Shown here piece after piece: positions 1 through 6,308 of a stretch of 8,661 nucleotides of DNA. Origin of the DNA: Fidelibacterota bacterium (GTDB taxonomy: Bacteria; Fidelibacterota; Marinisomatia; SCGC-AAA003-L08; D37C17); NCBI GenBank assembly GCA_018671635.1, contig JABHHG010000110.1, positions 1 to 8,661 of the forward strand, written 5' to 3'. Made by a program: the position numbers and the translations under genes. The notes under the pieces are model-generated. The model ran no database searches. It was not told the origin of the DNA and saw only the letters and a program-made list of their open reading frames with translations. Position 1 is the first letter of the stretch; each line of letters begins with the position of its first letter.

Positions 1-1
1 C

Positions 2-562
2 ATTCAAATTGAACGTAAAACCCTTGATGATTATACAGATAATAGTCAGAATTATATTTTAAATTCATTAATTGCAGGTGCTGAGGGGAATGGATTTTAT
101 TTCCAATTAGTTCCAATTCTGCTTACTGCGGATAGGTATTCATATAATTCATACTTTGGTGGTTGTGGTTATAAAAATAATATAGTTATGTTTAATTTTG
201 AAGGGAAATTCTATAATAATAGTACGTGGCCATTTAATAGAATTATAACTTCTGATTTGAAAATCAACTTTCCCTATTTTGAAAGATATACTCCTTTTTT
301 CAAAGCTGAATATAATTATTATTCTCAACAAGAACCTGTGACTGAGGGGCTTATGCCAGTAAATGAGTTTATGGAGATTGAATATGGTGAAGTAATTAAG
401 AAAGTCCATCGACTTAATTTTCAATTTGGCTTTAATTTGGAGACGTTCAAAATTTCATATCATTACAAGAATATTTTAGGTGAAGATGGACAATTCACCA
501 ATAATCACGAACAAGTTCCCATGCACAAATATCTAAAAGTAGAATGGAAATTTAGAAATTAA
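2..562 (+). CDS. Outer-membrane beta-barrel protein, C-terminal part (5' end outside window)
   Basis: The reading frame is open from the window edge to a TAA at 560-562 and encodes the last 186 residues of a longer protein. There are no conserved catalytic motifs. What is visible is a run of alternating polar/aromatic segments of 8-12 residues separated by short polar turns, as in a transmembrane beta-barrel (for example the stretches around INFPYFERYTPFFKAEYNYY and LNFQFGFNLETFKISYHYKN). It ends in a strand YLKVEWKF followed by RN, much like the final strand of outer-membrane barrels recognised by the BAM machinery. The ending, with a Pro-Met before an aromatic-rich last strand, resembles the Bacteroidota 'putative porin' type, but a TonB-dependent receptor tail is also possible. 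I cannot name its substrate. It converges on the B12 operon and shares its terminator. Confidence 0.55.
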   Translation: MQIERKTLDDYTDNSQNYILNSLIAGAEGNGFYFQLVPILLTADRYSYNSYFGGCGYKNNIVMFNFEGKFYNNSTWPFNRIITSDLKINFPYFERYTPFFKAEYNYYSQQEPVTEGLMPVNEFMEIEYGEVIKKVHRLNFQFGFNLETFKISYHYKNILGEDGQFTNNHEQVPMHKYLKVEWKFRN

Positions 563-585
563 AAAGGGGCTAAAAGCCCCTTTTT
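561..585. terminator. Bidirectional intrinsic terminator between convergent genes
   Basis: A perfect 11-bp inverted repeat, AAAAAGGGGCT / AGCCCCTTTTT, with an AAA loop. The A-run on one side and T-run on the other give a GC-rich stem followed by a U-tract whichever strand is transcribed. It serves the + strand barrel gene and the - strand lipoprotein gene. Both stop codons (560-562 and 584-586) lie partly inside the stem. Confidence 0.9.
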
Positions 586-1594
586 AATTAGCGTTAATGT
601 TCAATTGATTTGATTTCCAAAATACAAATGAACCGGGGGATGCACCATTGACTTCATATCGGGAAACTTCATGTCCCTCAAAGTCGAGTACGAAAACAGA
701 ATCAGGAGATTGCCAGTCGTCTGTAACACCTAAATAAATTAAATCAGAGTTTATAGACATTGAGTAGATAGTATTATTAGTGGTAGCGTCAATATATGTA
801 TCTTCTAGTAAATTTAATTCATCATCCATAGAAATGATTCCCTTATTATAAACTCTATAAACTGTATTATTGTAAACGGTAATATCATTACCATAATTGC
901 CATCGACATTATTAACGGTATTAACTACTTTAGAACTTAAATCAATTATTGATGACCACGAATAAGAAGAAATATATAATTTTTGATTATTATACTCAAT
1001 ATTTATTGGCGAGGTTTGAACTTCATAGGTAGTATCAATCTCACTTGTAGTTAAATTAATTTGTGATATCAAATTTGATCCATCCCATCCATTATTATAA
1101 TCAATATACATGATTGTAACAAATAATGAAGTGTTATCAGTTGCTAAATCTTCAGGAGATCCATTCAACATTATATGGTTTATTACCTCCATTGTATTTA
1201 GATCTATTACTGCTATATTCTTTGCAAGGGCCTGTGTTACATATGCCTTATCATCAATTACTAAAATTTCACGTGGTCCACTACCATTTAAATCAATTGT
1301 AGAAGCGTACTCAGTAATACCCTCTGAGCTAATTGTGTAAATAACGATATTGCTGGAGCCATTATTTACAACAAGCAAATTGTTTATATAGATTGCCATA
1401 GAATTTCCTGTATCTCCTGTAGTTATACTAAGGGCATCTTCACTTAAAGTGTGAAGCGAAGCATTGTTGGAATTCATGTTACCCTCACAAAGAACAAATG
1501 CTACTTCTGATGATGCAGCTTGACTATTGGTTACTGAATCATCTGAACATCCTACTATAAGTAAAATGCCCACTATTATGTTAATAATTTTCAT
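584..1594 (-). CDS. BtuG-like surface lipoprotein, beta-propeller, probable cobalamin-binding partner of BtuB
   Basis: The 336-residue protein starts with a lipoprotein signal peptide: MK, a hydrophobic stretch, then lipobox IVGC with the lipidated Cys at residue 16. The residues after it, S-D-D, resemble the export signal that sends lipoproteins to the outer face of the outer membrane in Bacteroidota. The mature protein opens with FVLCEGNMNSNNASL (33-47), like the EGN...NASL opening of BtuG/YncE-type propellers. It then shows repeated blade-like units of the form x-LYV-x-N-x-IxxIDL (around residues 65-90, 112-137, 153-185, 205-225, 240-260, 280-305), fitting a six- or seven-bladed propeller. 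BtuG proteins of Bacteroides bind vitamin B12 at the surface and pass it to BtuB. The gene follows the btuB-like gene with a 4-nt ATGA overlap and sits behind a cobalamin riboswitch, which is the main reason for this call. The upstream AAGGAAAG supports the ATG. B12 binding itself is inferred. Confidence 0.75.
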   Translation of the reverse strand: MKIINIIVGILLIVGCSDDSVTNSQAASSEVAFVLCEGNMNSNNASLHTLSEDALSITTGDTGNSMAIYINNLLVVNNGSSNIVIYTISSEGITEYASTIDLNGSGPREILVIDDKAYVTQALAKNIAVIDLNTMEVINHIMLNGSPEDLATDNTSLFVTIMYIDYNNGWDGSNLISQINLTTSEIDTTYEVQTSPINIEYNNQKLYISSYSWSSIIDLSSKVVNTVNNVDGNYGNDITVYNNTVYRVYNKGIISMDDELNLLEDTYIDATTNNTIYSMSINSDLIYLGVTDDWQSPDSVFVLDFEGHEVSRYEVNGASPGSFVFWKSNQLNINAN

Positions 1595-3633
1595 TTTCTT
1601 TCCTTTATTGTCATTGTTATTGAATGCGAATTCCCAGGTACAGGAAACCCATACACAGATTGATATTGTGTATCGAATATATTATCAGATTTTAAATGAA
1701 TATATGTTTCAAATTTTTGTGTTTTTGAAATTTTATATTTGTAACTCAAATTAGTAGTAAAATAGTTTGGGAGCATGTTATCACGGGGCCAATTATATCG
1801 ATAGATTCTATCTCCAACAAATATTGTACTTAACCTGAAAGTGGATTTGTTTATTTGAGATTGGATTGCAATCGATCCTGAATGTATGGGGGAATACAAC
1901 AGCGATTTACCTTGATGATGATGGCTTAAACTTCTGTTATAATTTTTAGTAATAGAAAGAGAGTATGATGTCAATAATGTTGTATTTATATATGTATTGG
2001 ATTTATATATTAAGCCTAGACCGTATGAATTGGCGGATGAAATATTTTCTGGAATCCAATAGGCATTTGATCCCACCATGGGTCGCCAGCTTATAAGATT
2101 ATCAAAAACAATATAGTAAGCATCAAAATTTAATTCACCATATTTTGAGAGTAATTTATTTTTTAAGTAAAAATTGCCTGAATATTCAGTTTCTAAATTG
2201 GGATCACCAAAGGGCTCCCAAAATAAATCGTTAAAGTTGGGTTTTTTATAGTTATGTGAAAATGTAAATGAGGAGTTTAGTTTTTGTGAAATATTATTAT
2301 TAATAATCAAGTCATAGCTGAATACAGGGGTTAAATTTTCCTCAGTCTCTATTTTTATAGAGGTTGATAAATTTATATAATTCCATGTGTTATCATAATT
2401 CAAAGATCCAGCATAATAAGTCGTTGACATATCCAGAAGTCTTGAACTTTCACTGAACACATTTATTGCCCTAAATGTTGATGTAAAATCGCCCAATATG
2501 TTGGTGTATGAAAGATTATTGGTGATTAATGCATGCTTGTCATTTAAGTACTCAATGCTGGTCTTTTTTCGACTATGCAAAAATTGTGAGTTTGACCATT
2601 TAGCCGAAGCGGTTAAAACTTGAAGACCATCCCACATTTTTTGAGTATCAACTGGAGGATTGTAAACAAATGTAGATAGCTGTCTCTTATTATTTACCTC
2701 AAAATAAGAAAACTTTACATCGTTACTTTGGGCGTATGAATATACATAATCTTGCTGAATAGAATTTGATAAGCCAGTATAGACTTTTCCTAAGTCAGAA
2801 TAAGCTTTGCTATAATCTCCCAATTCTTTATATGAATATTTTACATCATAATTAGAGCGGCCGAATCCAAATGTAAATTTAGTTTTTTGGAATGATTTTG
2901 TGAAGAGACCTCCCACAGACCAATCATTGGAATTTCCCATTGATAAACTCACTTTAGAACCATCTTTTGAGGGGCTCAAATTAAGTACTCCTGTCATGGC
3001 AGAGGTACCAAGACGAGAGGAATGCCCTTGGGGTAAATATTCTAAATTGGAGAGCAAAAATGTAGGGATTTGTGAAATATCTGCACCGCCATTTTGTTCA
3101 TTATTAATTGGTACACCGTCAAACATAACGGAGAAGCGTTGTGATTGACCGCCATGAACAGAAACAGTAGAAACACCTGCACGACCGCCATAGGATTTCA
3201 ATGTAATACCGGGAAGGGATTCAATCAGTGACTGCGTTGAAGTGGTGGCTTCAATTTGCGTAGAATTGACATGATATGCTTTTATGGGTAAAGTTAATTC
3301 AGGTTGGAATGCTTCTTCTGTAATTCTAACTTCATCGGCTAAAAATATTATTGGCTTTAACTCAATAATATTATTGAGATTAGATTTTGTAAAAGAAATG
3401 GAATGATAGTTATCTTTTATTATTAGAATTGGATAGTGGGGAGAATTGAGCTCTGGAATAATAATGTACCCATTTAAATCAGAAGAAAATTTTTCTTCTA
3501 AGGCAGTAATAATTATTACATCTGATAATGGATTTTTTGAGATGCTATTAACTATGAATAGCGTATCGGAAGAATGTATTGGCTCTTGAGTAAAGAGTTT
3601 GCTCAAGAATAATAGTATAAATAAAAACCCCAA
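1591..3633 (-). CDS. btuB: BtuB-like TonB-dependent receptor (vitamin B12 uptake)
   Basis: The 680-residue protein is an outer-membrane active transporter that would import cobalamin using TonB energy. Order of parts: hydrophobic signal sequence (1-16), a carboxypeptidase-D-regulatory-like beta-sandwich (about 24-95), a TonB-box-like DEVRIT (100-105), a plug domain (about 114-222, with SLIESLPGITLKSYGGRAG and VMFDGVPINNEQNGG), and a beta-barrel to the end. Near the C-terminus, DNIFDTQYQSVYGFPVPGNS is the usual BtuB/FepA-class signature before the last strand. Unusually, the protein ends TMTIKERK instead of with a terminal aromatic residue. The substrate is assigned from the upstream cobalamin riboswitch and the BtuG-like partner. 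The start is odd: there is no ATG or in-frame GTG, and the first conventional start is a TTG at 3633-3631 lying inside a terminator stem. The frame stays open upstream to 3723, and the codons just before TTG encode S-K-R, which would supply the missing positive end of the signal peptide. The true start may therefore lie further upstream, for example ATT at 3672-3670. Confidence 0.85.
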   Translation of the reverse strand: MGFLFILLFLSKLFTQEPIHSSDTLFIVNSISKNPLSDVIIITALEEKFSSDLNGYIIIPELNSPHYPILIIKDNYHSISFTKSNLNNIIELKPIIFLADEVRITEEAFQPELTLPIKAYHVNSTQIEATTSTQSLIESLPGITLKSYGGRAGVSTVSVHGGQSQRFSVMFDGVPINNEQNGGADISQIPTFLLSNLEYLPQGHSSRLGTSAMTGVLNLSPSKDGSKVSLSMGNSNDWSVGGLFTKSFQKTKFTFGFGRSNYDVKYSYKELGDYSKAYSDLGKVYTGLSNSIQQDYVYSYAQSNDVKFSYFEVNNKRQLSTFVYNPPVDTQKMWDGLQVLTASAKWSNSQFLHSRKKTSIEYLNDKHALITNNLSYTNILGDFTSTFRAINVFSESSRLLDMSTTYYAGSLNYDNTWNYINLSTSIKIETEENLTPVFSYDLIINNNISQKLNSSFTFSHNYKKPNFNDLFWEPFGDPNLETEYSGNFYLKNKLLSKYGELNFDAYYIVFDNLISWRPMVGSNAYWIPENISSANSYGLGLIYKSNTYINTTLLTSYSLSITKNYNRSLSHHHQGKSLLYSPIHSGSIAIQSQINKSTFRLSTIFVGDRIYRYNWPRDNMLPNYFTTNLSYKYKISKTQKFETYIHLKSDNIFDTQYQSVYGFPVPGNSHSITMTIKERK

Positions 3634-3648
3634 CCTTTTAGATTGGGG
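3623..3648 (-). terminator. Intrinsic terminator hairpin of the riboswitch expression platform
   Basis: On the minus strand, CCCCAATC (3648-3641), loop TAAAA, GGTTGGGG (3635-3628) form an 8-bp stem with one T-G pair, followed at once by TTTTT (3627-3623). It sits just downstream of the cobalamin riboswitch and at the very start of the btuB-like gene, so ligand-dependent premature termination is the natural reading. The stem includes the TTG start codon at 3633-3631, so it could also block translation. Confidence 0.8.
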
Positions 3649-3671
3649 ATGTGGAAAAATTAGTAAAATAA

Positions 3672-3808
3672 TTCTACACCTTTTGTCGCGAAGGGTTTGT
3701 AGATGTGGAAGTATCTGGCTCTCTTAATTTAAGATTACAGTTGCGCGTCAGCCTTGGGGTTCCACCAAGTTCCTTCCAAATGAATGTCAAATAGCGTAGG
3801 TATATTAC
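3672..3808 (-). promoter_or_regulatory. Cobalamin (B12) riboswitch leading the btuB-like operon
   Basis: The minus strand carries the cobalamin aptamer core. It contains GGAACTTGGTGGAACCCCAAG (split here: GGAA 3772-... with the GGTGGAA loop at 3766-3760), then CTGACGCGCAACTGT (3751-3737) and the B12-box-like GAGCCAGATAC (3721-3711). Supporting pairings that I can see are TGGAAG (3778-3773) with CTTCCA (3711-3706) as the closing P3 stem; CTTGG (3769-3765) with CCAAG (3757-3753) as P5; TCTT with AAGA inside 3734-3722 as a variable arm; and CTACA (3702-3698) with TGTAG (3678-3674) as a downstream P13-like arm. Adenosyl-, methyl- or aquocobalamin binding would be expected to turn off B12 uptake. 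I did not establish the L5-L13 kissing contact, and the 5' limit is approximate. Confidence 0.88.
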
Positions 3809-3814
3809 TGATTA

Positions 3815-3843
3815 TTTATAGATATTTAAAAACATCCATTTAA
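3815..3843 (-). promoter_or_regulatory. Candidate sigma70-type promoter for the B12 operon
   Basis: On the minus strand, TTAAAT (3843-3838), a 17-nt spacer and TATAAA (3820-3815) would start transcription near 3808, just before the riboswitch. The -10 match is good and the -35 match is weak. The position is the main support, and AT-rich DNA gives such matches by chance. Confidence 0.35.
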
Positions 3844-3912
3844 TCTTTGTGATTTTTAAAATAACCTTCGGAATAGTATTTCATAGGTTAATAAATTTGG
3901 TCGCTTTATTTT

Positions 3913-3918
3913 TATAAT
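3913..3918 (+). promoter_or_regulatory. Candidate -10 box for the trxA operon
   Basis: A perfect TATAAT lies 30 nt before the trxA start codon. No convincing -35 hexamer sits 16-18 nt upstream: TTAATA at 3888-3893 is 19 nt away, and TTGGTC at 3897-3902 is only 10 nt away. The promoter call is therefore weak. Confidence 0.35.
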
Positions 3919-3926
3919 ATATGTTT

Positions 3927-3934
3927 AAAAGGAG
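3927..3934 (+). promoter_or_regulatory. Ribosome binding site fixing the GTG start of trxA
   Basis: AAAAGGAG lies 8 nt before GTG at 3943-3945. It decides in favour of this GTG; the nearer ATG at 3935-3937 is in a different frame. Such a strong Shine-Dalgarno is atypical of Bacteroidota. Confidence 0.8.
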
Positions 3935-3942
3935 ATGTTTGC

Positions 3943-4269
3943 GTGGGAGAATTTACCCGTGAATTTACAGAAGACAACTTTGAAGCTGATGTGCTGGGTG
4001 CATCTGTACCTGTAGTTGTTGATTTTTGGGCAGAATGGTGTGGCCCTTGTAAAATGTTAGCACCAACTATCGATAAGATAGCAGAAAAGTACAATGGTAA
4101 AGTTATTGTTGGAAAACTCAATGTTGATAATAGTCCTTCGGTGGCTCAAAAATTCAATGTGAGAAGTATTCCGAATGTTCTAATTATCTTCAATGGTGAA
4201 GTAAAAGAGCAAGTAGTGGGGAATGTCCCTGAAGCAGATATTTCTGCATTATTAGATAAGTTAGTATAA
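3943..4269 (+). CDS. trxA: Thioredoxin
   Basis: The 108-residue cytoplasmic protein reduces disulfides in ribonucleotide reductase, peroxiredoxins and other clients, and is recharged by the thioredoxin reductase encoded next door. It has the full thioredoxin fold length, the active site WCGPCK (W32, C33, G34, P35, C36), the buried Asp27 in VVVDFWAEW, and the cis-proline loop RSIPN (Pro77). The residue after the cis-proline is Asn where Thr is commonest. The gene starts with GTG behind a strong ribosome binding site and has no signal peptide. It is the first gene of a same-strand run, 9 nt before trxB, so the two are almost certainly cotranscribed. Confidence 0.97.
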   Translation: MGEFTREFTEDNFEADVLGASVPVVVDFWAEWCGPCKMLAPTIDKIAEKYNGKVIVGKLNVDNSPSVAQKFNVRSIPNVLIIFNGEVKEQVVGNVPEADISALLDKLV

Positions 4270-4278
4270 GAAAGTAAA

Positions 4279-5211
4279 ATGGCACATAAGGTTATCATTA
4301 TTGGATCGGGTCCTGCTGGACTTACTGCAGCAATTTATGCGGCACGTGCAAATTTAAGCCCCCTTGTTTTTGAGGGTGTTCAGCCAGGTGGTCAGTTGAC
4401 AATTACAACTGATGTTGAAAATTATCCCGGATTTCCAGATGGTATTTTAGGTCCAGAATTAATGGACCAGTTTAGAAAACAAGCTCAACGATTTGGTGCA
4501 GATACACGTTTTGAAAATGTTGATTCAGTTGATTTATCTGCAAAGCCAATAAAAGTAACGGTGGGTGATTCTGTACATGAAGCAGACACTATTATTATCT
4601 CCACCGGAGCTTCTGCAAGACTGTTGGGTCTTGAATCAGAATCAAAGTTAATGGGATTTGGCGTATCAGCGTGCGCAACTTGTGATGGATTCTTTTACAA
4701 AGAAAAAGAAATTCTTGTAATTGGAGGTGGTGATTCAGCAATGGAAGAAGCCACTTATTTAACACGATTTGCAAGTAAAGTTACCATCGTTCATCGACGT
4801 GATGAATTTCGGGCATCAAAGATTATGCAGGAGCGTGCATTGGCACATCCGAAAATTGATGTAATATGGAATTCAGGCATCGAAGATATGTTAGGTGACC
4901 CACAAAATGGCGGTCTTACAGGGGTAAGATTAAAAGATACTATTACAGGTGAAGTTACAGAAAAAGCCTGTGATGGTGTATTTGTTGCCATTGGCCACAT
5001 TCCAAATTCTAAAATAGTAGATGGTCAATTAGAACTTGACGATAAAGGGTATATATTGACTCAGTCGGATTCTACAAAGACATCTGTTGAAGGTGTATTT
5101 GCAGCTGGTGACATTCAGGATAAAGTGTATAAACAAGCGGTTACTGCTGCTGGTACTGGATGTATGGCTGCACTTGATGTAGAGCATTATTTAGAAAATC
5201 TAAACGCATAA
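4279..5211 (+). CDS. trxB: Thioredoxin reductase (NADPH, FAD)
   Basis: The 310-residue low-molecular-weight thioredoxin reductase moves electrons from NADPH through FAD and a redox-active cysteine pair to thioredoxin. Visible motifs in order are the FAD Rossmann motif GSGPAG (9-14), the QPGGQL and ENYPGFP loops, the redox pair CATC (C132, C135), the NADPH-binding GGGDSA (149-154), the 2'-phosphate contact HRRDEFRASK (172-181, Arg-rich, so NADPH rather than NADH), and the C-terminal FAD contact GVFAAGDIQDKVYKQAVTAAG. Length and motif order are standard and nothing is missing. The ribosome binding site is weak (AAGAAAG), as expected for a gene coupled closely to trxA. Confidence 0.97.
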   Translation: MAHKVIIIGSGPAGLTAAIYAARANLSPLVFEGVQPGGQLTITTDVENYPGFPDGILGPELMDQFRKQAQRFGADTRFENVDSVDLSAKPIKVTVGDSVHEADTIIISTGASARLLGLESESKLMGFGVSACATCDGFFYKEKEILVIGGGDSAMEEATYLTRFASKVTIVHRRDEFRASKIMQERALAHPKIDVIWNSGIEDMLGDPQNGGLTGVRLKDTITGEVTEKACDGVFVAIGHIPNSKIVDGQLELDDKGYILTQSDSTKTSVEGVFAAGDIQDKVYKQAVTAAGTGCMAALDVEHYLENLNA

Positions 5212-5224
5212 AAACTTCCTTATT

Positions 5225-5245
5225 TGCCATTCAAAATGAATGGTA
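5225..5245 (+). promoter_or_regulatory. Hairpin enclosing the start codon of the next gene
   Basis: CCATTCA (5227-5233), loop AAA, TGAATGG (5237-5243) form a perfect 7-bp hairpin, extendable by a G-T and a T-A pair to 5225-5245. The ATG at 5240-5242 lies inside the 3' arm. There is no T-run after it, so it is not an ordinary terminator. It could lower or control translation of the following gene, or act as a processing site after trxB. The function is inferred. Confidence 0.5.
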
Positions 5246-5629
5246 CGACAAGATAAAATAACATACTTAATTACATTCTTCCAGAATGAAGGGGATGGAA
5301 TACCTGAGGGTGAATCTCTTAAGTTATGGATAGAAAACGCTTCTTTTACAGTTGATATTATTCGACAGATTGAAGATGGCGGTTTCTTTCCGGGAAATGT
5401 AATAAATAATAGAGTCTTGGCTCGATTAGGTGTTATTACTACTTCTGGCATATTGGAAACCCAAACTCTCATGTCAGAATTTATTCCATTCACTAAACAT
5501 AATTTATTGTTTGTTAGTATTCAAAAGATGGGCTTGCAAATATGCACAGCATTTAATCCCGCATGTGTAGAATGCAAATTGTCTGATATTTGTGACTTCT
5601 ATAATGAAAAGAATCGGTGGGCAGTGTGA
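5240..5629 (+). CDS. Short endonuclease III-like protein: [4Fe-4S] domain retained, catalytic parts missing
   Basis: The 129-residue protein ends with C102-X6-C109-X2-C112-X5-C118, exactly the [4Fe-4S] loop spacing of endonuclease III and MutY. The tail CKLSDICDFYNEK resembles the E. coli Nth ending. Counting back from the cysteines, INNRVLARLGV (55-65) aligns with the family's VDTHxxRVxxRLG segment, with the same 49-residue step from the catalytic Asp position to the first Cys. Here that position is Asn53. Further back, GDGIPEGESLKL (18-29) matches the GEVPED...L stretch before the helix-hairpin-helix, but the LPGVGRKT motif and its catalytic Lys are replaced by IENASFT. About 85 N-terminal residues of the family are absent, and an in-frame TGA directly before the ATG excludes a longer protein. 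It should bind an iron-sulfur cluster, probably without glycosylase/lyase activity; DNA binding is uncertain. No clear ribosome binding site is visible. It overlaps the next gene by 4 nt, which argues that it is maintained rather than debris. Confidence 0.7.
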   Translation: MVRQDKITYLITFFQNEGDGIPEGESLKLWIENASFTVDIIRQIEDGGFFPGNVINNRVLARLGVITTSGILETQTLMSEFIPFTKHNLLFVSIQKMGLQICTAFNPACVECKLSDICDFYNEKNRWAV

Positions 5630-6300
5630 AAAATATTCTAATATTAAACTGTGGCCCCGGTTTGGATGAAGTAAGAAATGAATTTGGTATTGCAGTTGAA
5701 TGGATACAAAGAGAAGTAGATGGCTCAAAATTTAAATGCACCTCCATGAATGTATATGATGGTGAAATGCCTAGTTATGATGATGGTGATGCATGGATTT
5801 TAACGGGTGCCTCTGAATCAGTATATGACGATTTTGATTGGATCGTTGAGTTAGAGCAAGCCATTAAGCTAGCAATTGAAGTTGAAAAGCCAATTTTGGG
5901 TATTTGTTTTGGCCATCAATTAATAGCACAGGCCCTGGGTGGTGTGGTTGAAAAAAATAGTAAAGGATGGGACTTAGGTTCATATCCGATGAATAACATT
6001 TTAATGCATCCCTTGTTTGAGAATATTGAAACCACGGATTATTTTTATAATTCGCATCAAGATGTAGTTGTAAAATTGCCTAATGGATTTATTTCATTAG
6101 CTGAAAATGAAATGGGGAATCAAGCATTTCATTATGGAAAGCGGATATTTGGGGTCCAATTTCATCCAGAGTTTACCCATGATATTATGAATAAATATGT
6201 AGAAGTGAGGCAGGATATGGGAGCAAATGTGAATGATCCATCTGTTCCAAAGTCACAGACCTCACGCTTAATTATTCACAACTTTTTAAAAGTAGTTTAG
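5626..6300 (+). CDS. Class I glutamine amidotransferase (GuaA-N-like, stand-alone)
   Basis: The protein has 224 residues when started at GTG 5626, which overlaps the upstream stop as GTGA; a second in-frame GTG at 5617 would add three residues. It is a class I glutaminase domain that releases ammonia from glutamine, or a relative acting on gamma-glutamyl compounds. Visible catalytic features, numbered from 5626, are the nucleophile elbow GICFGHQ with Cys94, the QFHPEF motif with His180 and Glu182, the LTGASESVYDD oxyanion-loop region (59-69), and the QALGG stretch after the nucleophile. No synthetase domain follows, so it is not GMP synthetase or CTP synthase but belongs to the free-standing COG0518-type group. 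The acceptor substrate is unknown. It is translationally coupled to the iron-sulfur gene and lies 8 nt before the ABC gene. Confidence 0.88.
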   Translation: MKNILILNCGPGLDEVRNEFGIAVEWIQREVDGSKFKCTSMNVYDGEMPSYDDGDAWILTGASESVYDDFDWIVELEQAIKLAIEVEKPILGICFGHQLIAQALGGVVEKNSKGWDLGSYPMNNILMHPLFENIETTDYFYNSHQDVVVKLPNGFISLAENEMGNQAFHYGKRIFGVQFHPEFTHDIMNKYVEVRQDMGANVNDPSVPKSQTSRLIIHNFLKVV

Positions 6301-6308
6301 GAGGCAAT

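Noticed and set aside
1110..1754. Plus-strand open frames opposite the lipoprotein and the receptor end
   Set aside because: They are shadows; the lipobox and propeller repeats on the opposite strand explain the sequence.
2900..3148. Plus-strand open frame of 82 codons
   Set aside because: It is antisense to the conserved plug and early barrel region of the receptor gene, whose frame is clearly the coding one.
3785..3790. TTGACA on the minus strand, a perfect -35 match
   Set aside because: It lies within the riboswitch leader, and no -10 sequence occurs 16-18 nt downstream, where conserved aptamer bases are found instead.
3912..4121. Open frame of 69 codons on the minus strand
   Set aside because: It is antisense to the well-supported trxA gene and crosses its ribosome binding site; the protein resembles nothing and looks like a shadow.
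5617..5619. GTG as start of the glutamine amidotransferase
   Set aside because: It is in frame, but the GTG at 5626 gives the classic 4-nt overlap with the upstream stop and a normal MKNILILNCGPG start, so the later one is preferred.
5240..5629. The iron-sulfur gene as one piece of a frameshifted full-length nth
   Set aside because: Only 28 nt separate it from the trxB stop, so the missing N-terminal half cannot be hidden upstream in another frame.
5504..5747. Two minus-strand open frames of 64-74 codons
   Set aside because: Both are antisense to the iron-sulfur gene and glutaminase gene junction, with no ribosome binding site or protein-like pattern.
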